Below are positions 1 through 6,561 of a stretch of DNA of 14,825 nucleotides, one piece after another. A model generated the notes under the pieces. The model searched no databases, was not told the DNA's origin, and worked only from the letters and a program-made list of their open reading frames with translations. A program made the translations under genes and the position numbers. How positions within the stretch are numbered: the stretch's first letter is position 1; every line of letters starts with the position of its first letter. Location of the stretch: contig CAYYLF010000034.1 in assembly GCA_964472425.1 (NCBI GenBank), positions 1 to 14,825 of the forward strand, in the 5' to 3' direction. Source of the DNA: RUG11867 sp964472425. GTDB lineage: Bacteria; Bacillota_I; Bacilli_A; RF39; UBA660.

Positions 1-334
1 TACTATAGATAGCATTCGTCGTATAAGAATTTCTATCGAATTTACTCTTGAACTTGGGATATCCGAAATCGCTTTTGAAGAACCTTTGGAAATTGTTATC
101 CAAGTGAAAAAGAGTAGACCTAATTAGACAACTGTCTGCATCCTGTAAGAAGGGATAATCACATTTCAAATTGTGAGAATAATCGTTTATGTTCTCAAAT
201 TTGTTTTTATATCCATTTTCTTTCATGACATCAAGATAATGATTATAGACGAATCGCGAACAACCTACAAATCGGTTGATACTTTGTCTTTGTTCGGAAG
301 TCGGATACAATCTAAACTTATATGCTCTATACAT
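1..334 (-). CDS. tnpB: TnpB (IS200/IS605/IS607-family OrfB) N-terminal part, cut by window edge
   Basis: Reading the minus strand from an ATG at 334-332 gives 111 open codons with no stop before the window edge. The protein begins MYRAYKFRLYPT and continues with GCSRFVYNHYL, a DSC-L-RSTLFHLD-NFQRFFK stretch and GYPKFKSK. This is the characteristic N-terminal helix-turn-helix and start of the wedge region of TnpB. TnpB is the RNA-guided nuclease of IS200/IS605 and IS607 elements and is ancestral to Cas12. The catalytic RuvC region and the zinc finger would lie outside the window, so whether the gene is intact cannot be judged. A strong ribosome binding site (AAGGGGG, 349-343) lies nine bases before the ATG. 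No TnpA transposase is visible on the upstream side, which fits a stand-alone tnpB (IS1341-type) or a TnpA on the far side. Identification is firm; the subfamily is not. Confidence 0.9.
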   Translation of the reverse strand, partial: MYRAYKFRLYPTSEQRQSINRFVGCSRFVYNHYLDVMKENGYKNKFENINDYSHNLKCDYPFLQDADSCLIRSTLFHLDNNFQRFFKSDFGYPKFKSKFDRNSYTTNAIYS

Positions 335-366
335 ACTCAATTCCCCCTTAGGCTTTGTATATATCT

Positions 367-395
367 ATTATAAAATGATGGCCTAAAATACTCAA
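367..395 (-). promoter_or_regulatory. Promoter of tnpB
   Basis: On the minus strand, TTGAGT (395-390) and a perfect TATAAT (372-367) are separated by 17 bases. This predicts a transcript start near 360 and a leader of about 25 bases before the tnpB ATG. The spacer lies inside an inverted repeat (380-416). Confidence 0.6.
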
Positions 396-416
396 GGAAT
401 TAATAAGATTTTGGCC
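380..416 (-). repeat. Imperfect hairpin upstream of tnpB, possible element-end palindrome
   Basis: GGCCTAAAAT (380-389) and ATTTTGGCC (408-416) are inverted copies apart from one bulged base, with an 18-base loop. IS200/IS605 elements carry subterminal imperfect palindromes with bulges at their ends. A TTAC tetranucleotide, the type of site cleaved by IS608-like transposases, lies on the minus strand at 441-438, 21 bases from the hairpin. I infer, weakly, that this is the left end of the TnpB element. It could equally be a regulatory palindrome, since it straddles the tnpB -35 box. Confidence 0.35.
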
Positions 417-562
417 TCCAAAATTATACAAAAGATTGTAAATTATGACGAATTATTTACCTTTGATAACAGCTCAGAGAATCTACTCACAATTTGAGTA
501 CTTTCCTTGAAGATAAAAAAGAATACATCGACATCGATATAAAGTAATTTGAGCAAATCGGG

Positions 563-591
563 TTTATGATTTGTTCTTTTTCTGGTATAAT
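563..591 (+). promoter_or_regulatory. Promoter of the ucpA-like gene (extended -10)
   Basis: TATAAT at 586-591 is preceded by TG at 583-584, giving an extended -10 (TGGTATAAT). The -35 box is weak (TTTATG, 563-568) at a 17-base spacing. The start codon at 618 has AGGAGA (605-610) upstream. The stretch 420-562 contains no convincing gene. Confidence 0.65.
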
Positions 592-617
592 AAGTTTAGA
601 AGATAGGAGAGATATCG

Positions 618-1415
618 ATGAAAAAATTAGATAATAAGGTCGCCATCGTGACCGGAGGAGCGATGGGAAATGGGCTCGGAATAGCCAAAGTGTTTTTAGG
701 ATACGGGGCGAGGGTGGCCATCTTAGATTATGCGGACGAATTGGAGTCGACGATTGCAAGTTTGAAAACTCAGTATCCGGAAGAGAAGATGTGCGGTTAT
801 AAAGTCGACATTCGCGATGGTGAGCTCGTAGAGAAGTGTGTCGACGAGATTGCGAGCAAGTGGGGACATATCGACGTACTCGTGAACAATGCAGGCGTTT
901 GTAGATTGGAGACGTTTTTGGAGATGAGCGACGAGGTGAGAGACTTCCATTTCGACATCAACATCAAGGGAACTTGGAATGTCACGAAGGCGGTCGTTCC
1001 TCACATGAAGAAAAACGAGGAGTCTTCTATCGTCAACCTCTCTTCGGTTACAGGTCCTATGGTCGCGGATAGTGGCGAGGTGGCATATGCGACTACTAAG
1101 GCCGCTTTGATGGGATTTTCGAAGGCCTTGGCGGTCGAGTTAGTCGGTTACAACATCAGGTCGAACGCCATCTTACCGGGATACATTTTGACTCCGATGG
1201 TCGAGGGGATGAGCAAATTATCCGACCCCGAAAATCCAAAAGCAGTCATCGACGGGATAGCCGCGGCCATTCCCATGAAGAGATTGGGTACAATCGAGGA
1301 GTTGGGCGAATTGGCAGCTTTCTTGGCGAGTGGCGAATCTTCTTATATAACTGGACACGAGTTCGTCATCGATGGGGGAAGTACTTTACCAGAAACTATG
1401 ACGATGGGCGTATAA
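618..1415 (+). CDS. ucpA: Short-chain dehydrogenase/reductase, UcpA-like
   Basis: This 265-residue classical SDR is an NAD(P)-dependent cytoplasmic oxidoreductase. The Rossmann motif TGGAMGNG spans residues 12-19 and NNAG is at 90-93. The catalytic tetrad is complete as N115, S143, Y157 and K161. D37 at the end of the second strand suggests NAD rather than NADP (family rule, not tested). It resembles enterobacterial UcpA as I remember it far beyond the SDR core: NNAGVCRL, MSD-RDFH-DINIKG, SSVTG-MVAD, and the tail GELAAFLAS-ESSY-TG with IDGGSTLPET. UcpA in E. coli has been linked to furan aldehyde (furfural) tolerance; its natural substrate is unsettled. The gene is monocistronic, with its own promoter and terminator. 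The start at 618 is supported by AGGAGA at 605-610. Membership is certain; the ucpA name rests on recalled similarity. Confidence 0.88.
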   Translation: MKKLDNKVAIVTGGAMGNGLGIAKVFLGYGARVAILDYADELESTIASLKTQYPEEKMCGYKVDIRDGELVEKCVDEIASKWGHIDVLVNNAGVCRLETFLEMSDEVRDFHFDINIKGTWNVTKAVVPHMKKNEESSIVNLSSVTGPMVADSGEVAYATTKAALMGFSKALAVELVGYNIRSNAILPGYILTPMVEGMSKLSDPENPKAVIDGIAAAIPMKRLGTIEELGELAAFLASGESSYITGHEFVIDGGSTLPETMTMGV

Positions 1416-1440
1416 ACAGGTGCATGGACATCTGTTTTTT
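1416..1440 (+). terminator. Rho-independent terminator after the ucpA-like gene
   Basis: ACAGGTG (1416-1422) pairs with CATCTGT (1429-1435) through seven pairs including one G-T, with a six-base loop, followed by T at 1435-1440. It begins right after the TAA stop. Its T-tract abuts the extended -10 of the next operon. Confidence 0.75.
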
Positions 1441-1448
1441 GGTATAAT
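1440..1448 (+). promoter_or_regulatory. Extended -10 promoter of the five-gene operon
   Basis: TGGTATAAT (1440-1448) is a perfect extended -10, identical to that of the preceding gene. No good -35 exists at 16-18 bases, because that position is occupied by the upstream terminator hairpin. TGGACA at 1425-1430 is only 12 bases away and is unlikely to serve. Transcription should start near 1455, which rules out translation starts upstream of that point. Confidence 0.6.
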
Positions 1449-1467
1449 GGATTTACGAGGTATGTTT

Positions 1468-2037
1468 ATGTTTAAAAAATGTTTGTTTGGCTTGGGAGTA
1501 CTGTTTTTATTGTGTGGATGTGGAAATGACAAATTATACGGAGGATTCGAACATTTCGATTTGAAGGATAAAGATTTGAGTTGCAGTTACGTTCAGACTG
1601 AGGACGATGGCCGGACTATGGAATATTACATAGTCGACATCACTCCTACAGGTTACGAATCGAGGGCGACGGGCTTATTTTATAAAGTGGGCCAGGACGA
1701 TTACATTTTGCTCGAGAAATTCGACATGATGTCGGCGTCCCTCTCATACGGGTGTGCATCCAACGTGAAGTTTTATAAAGATAAACTCTACGGAATAGGG
1801 GGCGAGACTATAGGAAATTCGGTTACTTTCGTATACGAGTTAGATGGAGCGAAGAGCGAAAAAAAGGAGTTGCCTTTGAAATATGGAGAATATTCTATAG
1901 GATTGATGGGCAGCATAGATGAAGTGAGCGATGATAGAATAGAGTTATCTAGTATCATTTTCGAGGACGAGCACAACGTTATACGCGATTTTTCCTGTTC
2001 GCTAGAAACGTACGAATGTGAGAAAATTGAGAAGTGA
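1468..2037 (+). CDS. Predicted lipoprotein of unknown function
   Basis: I do not recognise this 189-residue protein. It begins with a typical lipoprotein signal peptide: MFKK, a hydrophobic stretch (residues 5-15) and a lipobox LCGC with Cys18 as the predicted lipidated residue. It should therefore be anchored on the outer face of the membrane. The mature part is acidic, appears beta-rich, and carries further cysteines in two or three short patches, which could form disulfides. I chose ATG 1468 because AGG (1458-1460) lies seven bases before it. ATG 1462 is too close to that site. The in-frame GTG at 1420 lies inside the upstream terminator and before the promoter. It is the first gene of an operon and ends two bases before the VanZ-like gene, so the two may work together at the cell surface (inference). 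Confidence 0.75.
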   Translation: MFKKCLFGLGVLFLLCGCGNDKLYGGFEHFDLKDKDLSCSYVQTEDDGRTMEYYIVDITPTGYESRATGLFYKVGQDDYILLEKFDMMSASLSYGCASNVKFYKDKLYGIGGETIGNSVTFVYELDGAKSEKKELPLKYGEYSIGLMGSIDEVSDDRIELSSIIFEDEHNVIRDFSCSLETYECEKIEK

Positions 2038-2039
2038 TT

Positions 2040-3326
2040 ATGAAGAAAAAAGTCGAGACAATTTTGTCCTATCTGTTTTTTACTTTGGGAATAGTTTTGC
2101 CGATAATATTCGTCTTTTGTTGGAGCAAAGGTATGCTCGTCGATTATGCTGGTCGAATGAGAGTCGCGATTATCTTCGGTTTTGGGATTAGTGAGGTTGC
2201 AAGTTTATATTTGGGGAATTTGTTCTTGTCGCTCGGTAAAGGTATTCGGACGAATTTGAAGGTAGGCATGTGCATCTATTTCTTGTTCTATATGGCTTTG
2301 GTATTTTTCTTCACGGCTAGGAGTTTTAACCCGTCATTAGATTTGAGCAGCAAGACGTTCAATCTCGTTCCATTTAAAGATACGGTTGAGTTGATTGTAG
2401 ATGTCGTAAATCACGGTTTTGAAACTCGATTGGTCATGATATTCGGCAACATATTGTTGCTCGTGCCGTTAGGTTTCTTTTTGCCGAGGATGTTTCAAAA
2501 ACTTAAAAATTCTTTGCCAAAGTATTGTCTTTGTGTATTGGGATTCGCTTTGTTAGTCGAAAGTGTTCAGTTGTTCGTCGGATTTGGAGTGTTCGATATC
2601 GACGACGTCATCTTAAATTCGCTCGGGGGAATTTATGCTTTTCCCCTTTTAAACAAATGTTTTTTAGGTCGAGTTTTGGATAGAATATTTCTCTTAACTG
2701 GGGATAAGCTCAGTAAAAAGGATATCGTTTTATCCACCAGTTTAATAGGAATAGTCGTTTCGGCTTTTATCTACAGCATTTACGTTTATTGGTATAAAGA
2801 CCCGGCCATCGAGATAAGCATCGAAGACGATGTCGAGACTTGTACAGTGGGGGAAAGTAAATTGTACGAGGGCGATTATTACGAGTATTATTACCCTTGT
2901 GAAAATACAGACAATCTTTATGTGATATTCAATCGCAAGAAGAAGTTCAATTTGAAGGATTTGATGAACGGAAAGGTTAAAACCCGATACTCGGTGTATT
3001 TCGACGAATCCGACCTTCGCGGTGCCTCATCGATAGAAGTGAAGCCGAAATATCCGATTTTAACGATAGAGGGAGAAGCGACGAGCTCGACTATCTTATA
3101 TTCAATCGAGGACGAATCGATAGTTCACTTTGTCGATTCCAGATTGGTAAGCGAAGTAGGCGGTCCACTCACTTTGGAAGTCATGGCCATACCTGGGCGA
3201 AGGGGAAGTACGAAAGTCGTCTTCGAAATCTACGATGAGACGATGAGCAAACCGGCGAAGACGATAGAATACGAGTTCTCAGTCGACGAGAACGGGAAGG
3301 TCGAGTATAAATCTACAAAAGGTTAA
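2040..3326 (+). CDS. VanZ-like membrane protein with extracytoplasmic C-terminal domain
   Basis: This 428-residue protein has membrane segments near residues 9-29, 41-62, 75-95, 130-150 and 162-180, and another near 231-253. The VanZ signature is clear: NLVPF, then N-ILLLVPLGFFLP, then ESVQLF and FDIDDVILNSLGG. VanZ gives low-level teicoplanin resistance, but the wider family is common in Firmicutes and mostly uncharacterised, so no resistance claim is made. Unlike compact VanZ proteins, it carries about 175 residues after the last membrane segment, beta-rich and with two cysteines (CTVGES and YYPCEN) that could pair. This tail is probably outside the cell. ATG 2040 follows the lipoprotein stop by two bases. 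A GTG at 2034 overlapping that stop is an alternative start, adding two residues. The tight spacing suggests translational coupling with the lipoprotein gene. Confidence 0.85.
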   Translation: MKKKVETILSYLFFTLGIVLPIIFVFCWSKGMLVDYAGRMRVAIIFGFGISEVASLYLGNLFLSLGKGIRTNLKVGMCIYFLFYMALVFFFTARSFNPSLDLSSKTFNLVPFKDTVELIVDVVNHGFETRLVMIFGNILLLVPLGFFLPRMFQKLKNSLPKYCLCVLGFALLVESVQLFVGFGVFDIDDVILNSLGGIYAFPLLNKCFLGRVLDRIFLLTGDKLSKKDIVLSTSLIGIVVSAFIYSIYVYWYKDPAIEISIEDDVETCTVGESKLYEGDYYEYYYPCENTDNLYVIFNRKKKFNLKDLMNGKVKTRYSVYFDESDLRGASSIEVKPKYPILTIEGEATSSTILYSIEDESIVHFVDSRLVSEVGGPLTLEVMAIPGRRGSTKVVFEIYDETMSKPAKTIEYEFSVDENGKVEYKSTKG

Positions 3327-3344
3327 AAGAAAGAAGGAGATACG

Positions 3345-4229
3345 ATGGAATTAGTAAAAGCTGGAGAGAAGACGTATTATATAAAAAATGCGACGAATAT
3401 AGGAATTTATAAGGTAAATGAAAACGAAGTTTATTTGATAGACGCGGGCAACGACAAGGATGCGGGAAAGAAGATTTTAAAAATCGTCGCCGAGCAAGGG
3501 TGGATTGTCAAAGGAATAATCGCGACTCACTCGAATGCGGACCATATCGGCGGATGCAAGGTCATCCAAGATAGGACGGGATGTGAAGTTTTGGCTCACG
3601 GAATGGAGGGGTGTTTTACCAAGTATCCCGTGCTCGAACCGTCTTTCTTGTACGGAGGGTATCCATTCAAAGATTTGAAAAACAAATTTTTGCTCGCTCA
3701 GGGTGTCGAAGTGAAACCGCTCGACGAGAATTTGCCTGAGGGGCTCGAGTACTTTTCTTTGAAGGGGCATTTCTTCGACATGGTAGGAATTCGAACGAGC
3801 GACGACGTGTACTTTTTAGGAGATTCGCTTTTCAGCGAAGAGACAATTTCGAAGTATCACCTTTTCTTCGTGTACGATGTGAGAGAGTTTTTGAATACTT
3901 TGGAGTATTTGAAAAATATGAAAGGTGTCTTGTTCATTCCCGCACATTGTGAAGCGACCGAGGATATAAGTGAACTCGTTCTTTCGAACGAGGAGAAAGT
4001 CCACGAAGTCCTCGACAAAATATGTGAGCTTTGTACGGATGGAAGGACTTTCGAAGGTATTTTGAAGAGTGTTTTCGAGGAGTATAAACTCAAAATGGAC
4101 GCGAATCAATACGTTTTGGTCGGCAGTACAGTTCGTTCTTATCTTTCATATCTATGCGACGAAGGAAAAATCGGATACGAGTTTAGGAATAACGAGATGG
4201 TTTGGCGTGTAATCGAGGAAGGAGTGTAA
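3345..4229 (+). CDS. MBL-fold metallo-hydrolase with HSNADH metal motif
   Basis: This 294-residue cytoplasmic protein has the metallo-beta-lactamase fold. Visible parts are the early strand LIDAGN (D33), the metal motif THSNADHIGG (H62, N64, D66, H67), a later H142 in LKGH, D160 in LGDSLF, and H201 in IPAHCE. Asparagine replaces the second histidine of the canonical HxHxDH motif. From memory this HSNADH form, with the downstream EPSFLYGGYP segment, is typical of one Firmicute subfamily, so I read it as a family trait rather than damage. The last 80 residues look like a winged-helix-type tail (inferred). The substrate is unknown; related folds act as glyoxalase II-like thioesterases, lactonases and nucleases. 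AAGGAGA (3334-3340) is a strong ribosome binding site for ATG 3345. It follows the VanZ-like gene by 18 bases with no terminator between. Confidence 0.88.
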   Translation: MELVKAGEKTYYIKNATNIGIYKVNENEVYLIDAGNDKDAGKKILKIVAEQGWIVKGIIATHSNADHIGGCKVIQDRTGCEVLAHGMEGCFTKYPVLEPSFLYGGYPFKDLKNKFLLAQGVEVKPLDENLPEGLEYFSLKGHFFDMVGIRTSDDVYFLGDSLFSEETISKYHLFFVYDVREFLNTLEYLKNMKGVLFIPAHCEATEDISELVLSNEEKVHEVLDKICELCTDGRTFEGILKSVFEEYKLKMDANQYVLVGSTVRSYLSYLCDEGKIGYEFRNNEMVWRVIEEGV

Positions 4230-4233
4230 ACGA

Positions 4234-4560
4234 GTGGCAACATCTTTAGATTTTATTTGTTTCGTTTGTGAACAGCTACGAGGAGTGGGTGAAGTTCGAT
4301 TCAAGAAGATGTTCGGAGAATATATGGTGTACGTGAACGATAAACCGGTCGTGATAGTGTGCGACGAGACGGCGTACGTGAAGAAGTTAAATTGTATAAC
4401 CGAGTTGATGAAAGGGTACGAGGTCGGATGTCCTTACGAAGGAGCTAAAGAGCATTATGTGCTCGACGTGGATGACGAGGAGTTTTGTAGGAAAGTCGTG
4501 AGCGAAGTAGAGAAGGTTACGCCCGTCCCAAAGACCCGCAAGAAGAAAGGAAGCGTATGA
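4234..4560 (+). CDS. TfoX N-terminal domain protein
   Basis: This 108-residue protein matches the TfoX/Sxy N-terminal domain: SLDFICFVCEQL near the start, then KKMFGEYMVY and a VIVCDETAYVKK strand. Full TfoX/Sxy proteins regulate competence in Gammaproteobacteria. The single-domain form found here is widespread in Firmicutes, without a settled role. The tail is short, basic and probably flexible (TRKKKGS). It starts with GTG at 4234, supported by AGGAAGGAG (4216-4224) inside the end of the upstream gene. The gap to the upstream gene is four bases and to the downstream gene three, so it is clearly an internal operon member. Domain assignment is good; function is unknown. Confidence 0.82.
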   Translation: MATSLDFICFVCEQLRGVGEVRFKKMFGEYMVYVNDKPVVIVCDETAYVKKLNCITELMKGYEVGCPYEGAKEHYVLDVDDEEFCRKVVSEVEKVTPVPKTRKKKGSV

Positions 4561-4563
4561 ATT

Positions 4564-5199
4564 ATGGCATTCGATTATAAGAAGGAGTACAAAGAGTTTT
4601 ATTTACCTAAGAATAAACCTTCCATCGTAGAGGTGCCGAGGATGAATTATTTGGCCGTGCGGGGCAAGGGCAATCCGAACGACGAGGATGGGGAATACAA
4701 AGCTTCTATCGGGTTGTTGTATGGAATAGCTTTCACTGTCAAGATGAGTTATAAGGGTGACCACAAGATAGATGGTTATTTCGAATACGTGGTTCCACCG
4801 CTCGAAGGTTTTTGGTGGCAAGAGGGTCAAAATCAGGAAGTCGATTATACGAGAAAAGACGCTTTCGAGTTCATTTCCGTCATTCGGTTGCCGGAGTTCG
4901 TCACGAAGGAGGAGTTCGACTGGGCCGTCGAGGAAGCAACTAGAAAGAAGGGCGTGGATTACTCGAAAGTGGAATTTTGGACTTACGATGAGGGCTTATG
5001 CGTGCAATGTATGCATTTGGGCTCGTACGATGAGGAACCTGCGACAATCGAAGCGATGCACGAGTTTATGAAAGAAAATGGATACGAACTCGACATTTCG
5101 AAGGAAAGAATGCACCACGAAATTTATCTATCCGACCCGAGAAAGTGTGCGCCTAGTAATCTTCGCACGGTCATAAGACATCCGATTAGAAAATTGTGA
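4564..5199 (+). CDS. GyrI-like small-molecule-binding domain protein
   Basis: This 211-residue cytoplasmic protein matches the GyrI-like family, which shares the SHS2/effector-binding fold of BmrR-type regulators and of the gyrase inhibitor GyrI. Family features visible are the N-terminal FDYKKEYKEFYLP, VRGKGNPND-DGEYK, a VVPPLEGFWW core strand pair, and the C-terminal MHHEIYLSDPRK followed by TVIRHP. No DNA-binding domain is present, so it is a stand-alone ligand-binding module. The ligand cannot be told from sequence. It is the last gene of the operon; its start (ATG 4564) is three bases after the TfoX-like stop, and a terminator follows immediately. I infer that the TfoX-N and GyrI-like proteins are co-produced. 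Whether they interact is unknown. Confidence 0.85.
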   Translation: MAFDYKKEYKEFYLPKNKPSIVEVPRMNYLAVRGKGNPNDEDGEYKASIGLLYGIAFTVKMSYKGDHKIDGYFEYVVPPLEGFWWQEGQNQEVDYTRKDAFEFISVIRLPEFVTKEEFDWAVEEATRKKGVDYSKVEFWTYDEGLCVQCMHLGSYDEEPATIEAMHEFMKENGYELDISKERMHHEIYLSDPRKCAPSNLRTVIRHPIRKL

Positions 5200-5224
5200 A
5201 AGGCACAGGTTAAGTGTCTTTTTT
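5200..5224 (+). terminator. Rho-independent terminator of the five-gene operon
   Basis: AAGGCAC (5200-5206) pairs with GTGTCTT (5214-5220) with one G-T pair and a seven-base loop, followed by T through 5224. It sits directly after the TGA stop of the GyrI-like gene. Confidence 0.8.
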
Positions 5225-5235
5225 GTGTTCTCGTG

Positions 5236-5265
5236 TTGCAGTTTCTTTGACCGATATGATATACT
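5236..5265 (+). promoter_or_regulatory. Promoter of the CofE-like gene
   Basis: TTGCAG (5236-5241) and TATACT (5260-5265) are separated by 18 bases, and TG at 5257-5258 gives an extended -10. It starts only 12 bases after the preceding terminator. Confidence 0.6.
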
Positions 5266-5293
5266 GTTATTAGAAAGTAAGGAGAAATTGATT

Positions 5294-6481
5294 ATGAGAA
5301 ATGTAGGAACAGTCGTAAGGGGTATTCGTACTCCGATAATAAAAGAAAACGACGATTTGGCGAGTATAGTCGTCGATGCGATCGTGGCAGCAAGTGAGAG
5401 CGAAGGTTTCGCTTTCAGAGATAGAGATATAGTCGCGATTACGGAAGCGGTCGTCGGGATAAGTGAGGGCAATTATGTCACGGTAGACGAGATTGCCGAG
5501 GATTTGAGACGCAAGTTTCCTTCGAAGAAAATAGGCGTCGTATTTCCCATCTTGAGTCGAAATAGGTTTTCGATGATATTGAAGGGAATCGCTAGAGCGA
5601 TGGATAAGGTAACCCTTCTTTTGAGTTTTCCAGCCGATGAGGTCGGGAACGGCATTTTGGACGAGAAGAGGTTGGATGAGAGCAAGTACGATTTAGGCTC
5701 AGTGATAAGTGAAGCAGAGTATGCCGAGACTTTTGGAGACTTTATACACCCTTTTACGGGTATCAACATGGTCGATTTTTATCGCAAGTTGGTCGAAGGA
5801 GAGAATTGCGAGGTGGAGTTCGTATTTTCGAACGATGCGAGGTCTATTTTAGATTATACTCGGGATGTCTTGACTTGCGATATTCATACGAGGGAGAAGA
5901 CTAAGAAGAGTCTTTTGGACGCCGGAGCAAATTCAGTCTACGGTTTGTTCGAGGTCATGAGCGAACCGATAAACGGAAGTGGCTGCAATCCCAAGTACGG
6001 ACTTTTGGGGTCGAACAAGTCGACCGAGGAAAGACTAAAGTTGTTCCCTAAGACGGGCGACAAGTTGGTCGTGGATATTCAGAATAAACTTATGGAGAAG
6101 ACCGGCAAAAGAATAGAGGTCATGGTCTACGGAGATGGAGCCTTCAAAGACCCAGTCGGACACATTTGGGAACTCGCCGACCCAGTCGTGAGTCCGGCGT
6201 ATACGAGCGGACTCGAAGGTACACCGAACGAGTTGAAACTCAAGTACATTTCCGACAACAAGTTCGCCGATTTGAAGGGCGAAGAGTTGAAAAATGCCAT
6301 CAAGGAAGAAATCAAGAAGAAGAGTTCCGACCTCAAAGGAAACATGGCTTCGCAAGGTACGACTCCTCGAAGACTTACCGACTTGATTGGGTCGCTTTGC
6401 GACTTGACGAGCGGAAGTGGAGACAAGGGTACTCCAGTCGTGTTCATTCAAGGTTACTTCGACAACTTGGCGGATGAATAG
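5294..6481 (+). CDS. CofE-like protein (coenzyme F420-0:L-glutamate ligase family)
   Basis: This 395-residue protein opens with GTVVRGIRTPIIKENDDLA and FRDRDIVAITEAVVGISEGNY, which match the start of the CofE/FbiB ligase domain. Later segments GSNKSTEERLKLFP and VYGDGAFKDPVGHIWELADPV supply the conserved acidic residues expected for nucleotide-metal binding. CofE adds glutamate to F420-0 using GTP, but true CofE is about 250 residues; this longer form occurs in Firmicutes that do not make F420. Relatives of the family have been proposed as folate polyglutamate ligases in Chlamydia. I infer a gamma-glutamyl ligase acting on folate or another acid; the substrate is unproven. I chose ATG 5294 because AAGGAG lies just upstream, and the longer in-frame start at 5225 would precede the promoter. 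It is monocistronic. Confidence 0.8.
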   Translation: MRNVGTVVRGIRTPIIKENDDLASIVVDAIVAASESEGFAFRDRDIVAITEAVVGISEGNYVTVDEIAEDLRRKFPSKKIGVVFPILSRNRFSMILKGIARAMDKVTLLLSFPADEVGNGILDEKRLDESKYDLGSVISEAEYAETFGDFIHPFTGINMVDFYRKLVEGENCEVEFVFSNDARSILDYTRDVLTCDIHTREKTKKSLLDAGANSVYGLFEVMSEPINGSGCNPKYGLLGSNKSTEERLKLFPKTGDKLVVDIQNKLMEKTGKRIEVMVYGDGAFKDPVGHIWELADPVVSPAYTSGLEGTPNELKLKYISDNKFADLKGEELKNAIKEEIKKKSSDLKGNMASQGTTPRRLTDLIGSLCDLTSGSGDKGTPVVFIQGYFDNLADE

Positions 6482-6511
6482 TCCTAGTGAAACATTTTTA
6501 TGAATTGTGTC

Positions 6512-6561
6512 AAATCTTTCACTCGTAGTGAAAGATTTTGTCGATTTTGGTAAAATCTTTC
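6512..6561 (+). repeat. Three-armed alternating inverted repeat before the ATPase gene
   Basis: AAATCTTTCACT (6512-6523) and AGTGAAAGATTT (6527-6538) form a perfect 12-base inverted repeat with a three-base loop. The right arm also pairs perfectly over ten bases with AAAATCTTTC at 6552-6561. The third arm lies inside the -35/-10 spacer of the ATPase promoter. It may be a repressor site with an extra half-site, or a bidirectional terminator for the CofE-like gene; the T-run after the first hairpin is only four bases, which favours an operator. Confidence 0.7.

Noticed and set aside
470..547. Short open stretch ending in a coding-like FLEDKKEYIDIDIK
   Set aside because: Only 25 codons, no start codon, no ribosome binding site and no recognisable family. 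It might be the tail of a decayed gene, but this cannot be supported.
1420..1467. GTG at 1420 as start of the lipoprotein gene
   Set aside because: It lies in the terminator hairpin and upstream of the promoter -10, and would put charged and polar residues before the lipoprotein signal peptide. ATG 1468 has a ribosome binding site and gives a standard signal.
2040..3326. Glycopeptide resistance gene
   Set aside because: Only the VanZ family signature is present; there are no vanA/H/X, vanR/S or other resistance partners, and most VanZ-like proteins are not resistance factors.
5225..5293. Longer in-frame start for the CofE-like gene
   Set aside because: The extra 23 residues overlap the promoter and do not resemble the family; ATG 5294 has AAGGAG in front and begins at the conserved GTVVRGIRTP segment.
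6035..6451. 138-codon minus-strand ORF inside the CofE-like gene
   Set aside because: Antisense shadow of a conserved gene, with no ribosome binding site or recognisable domain.
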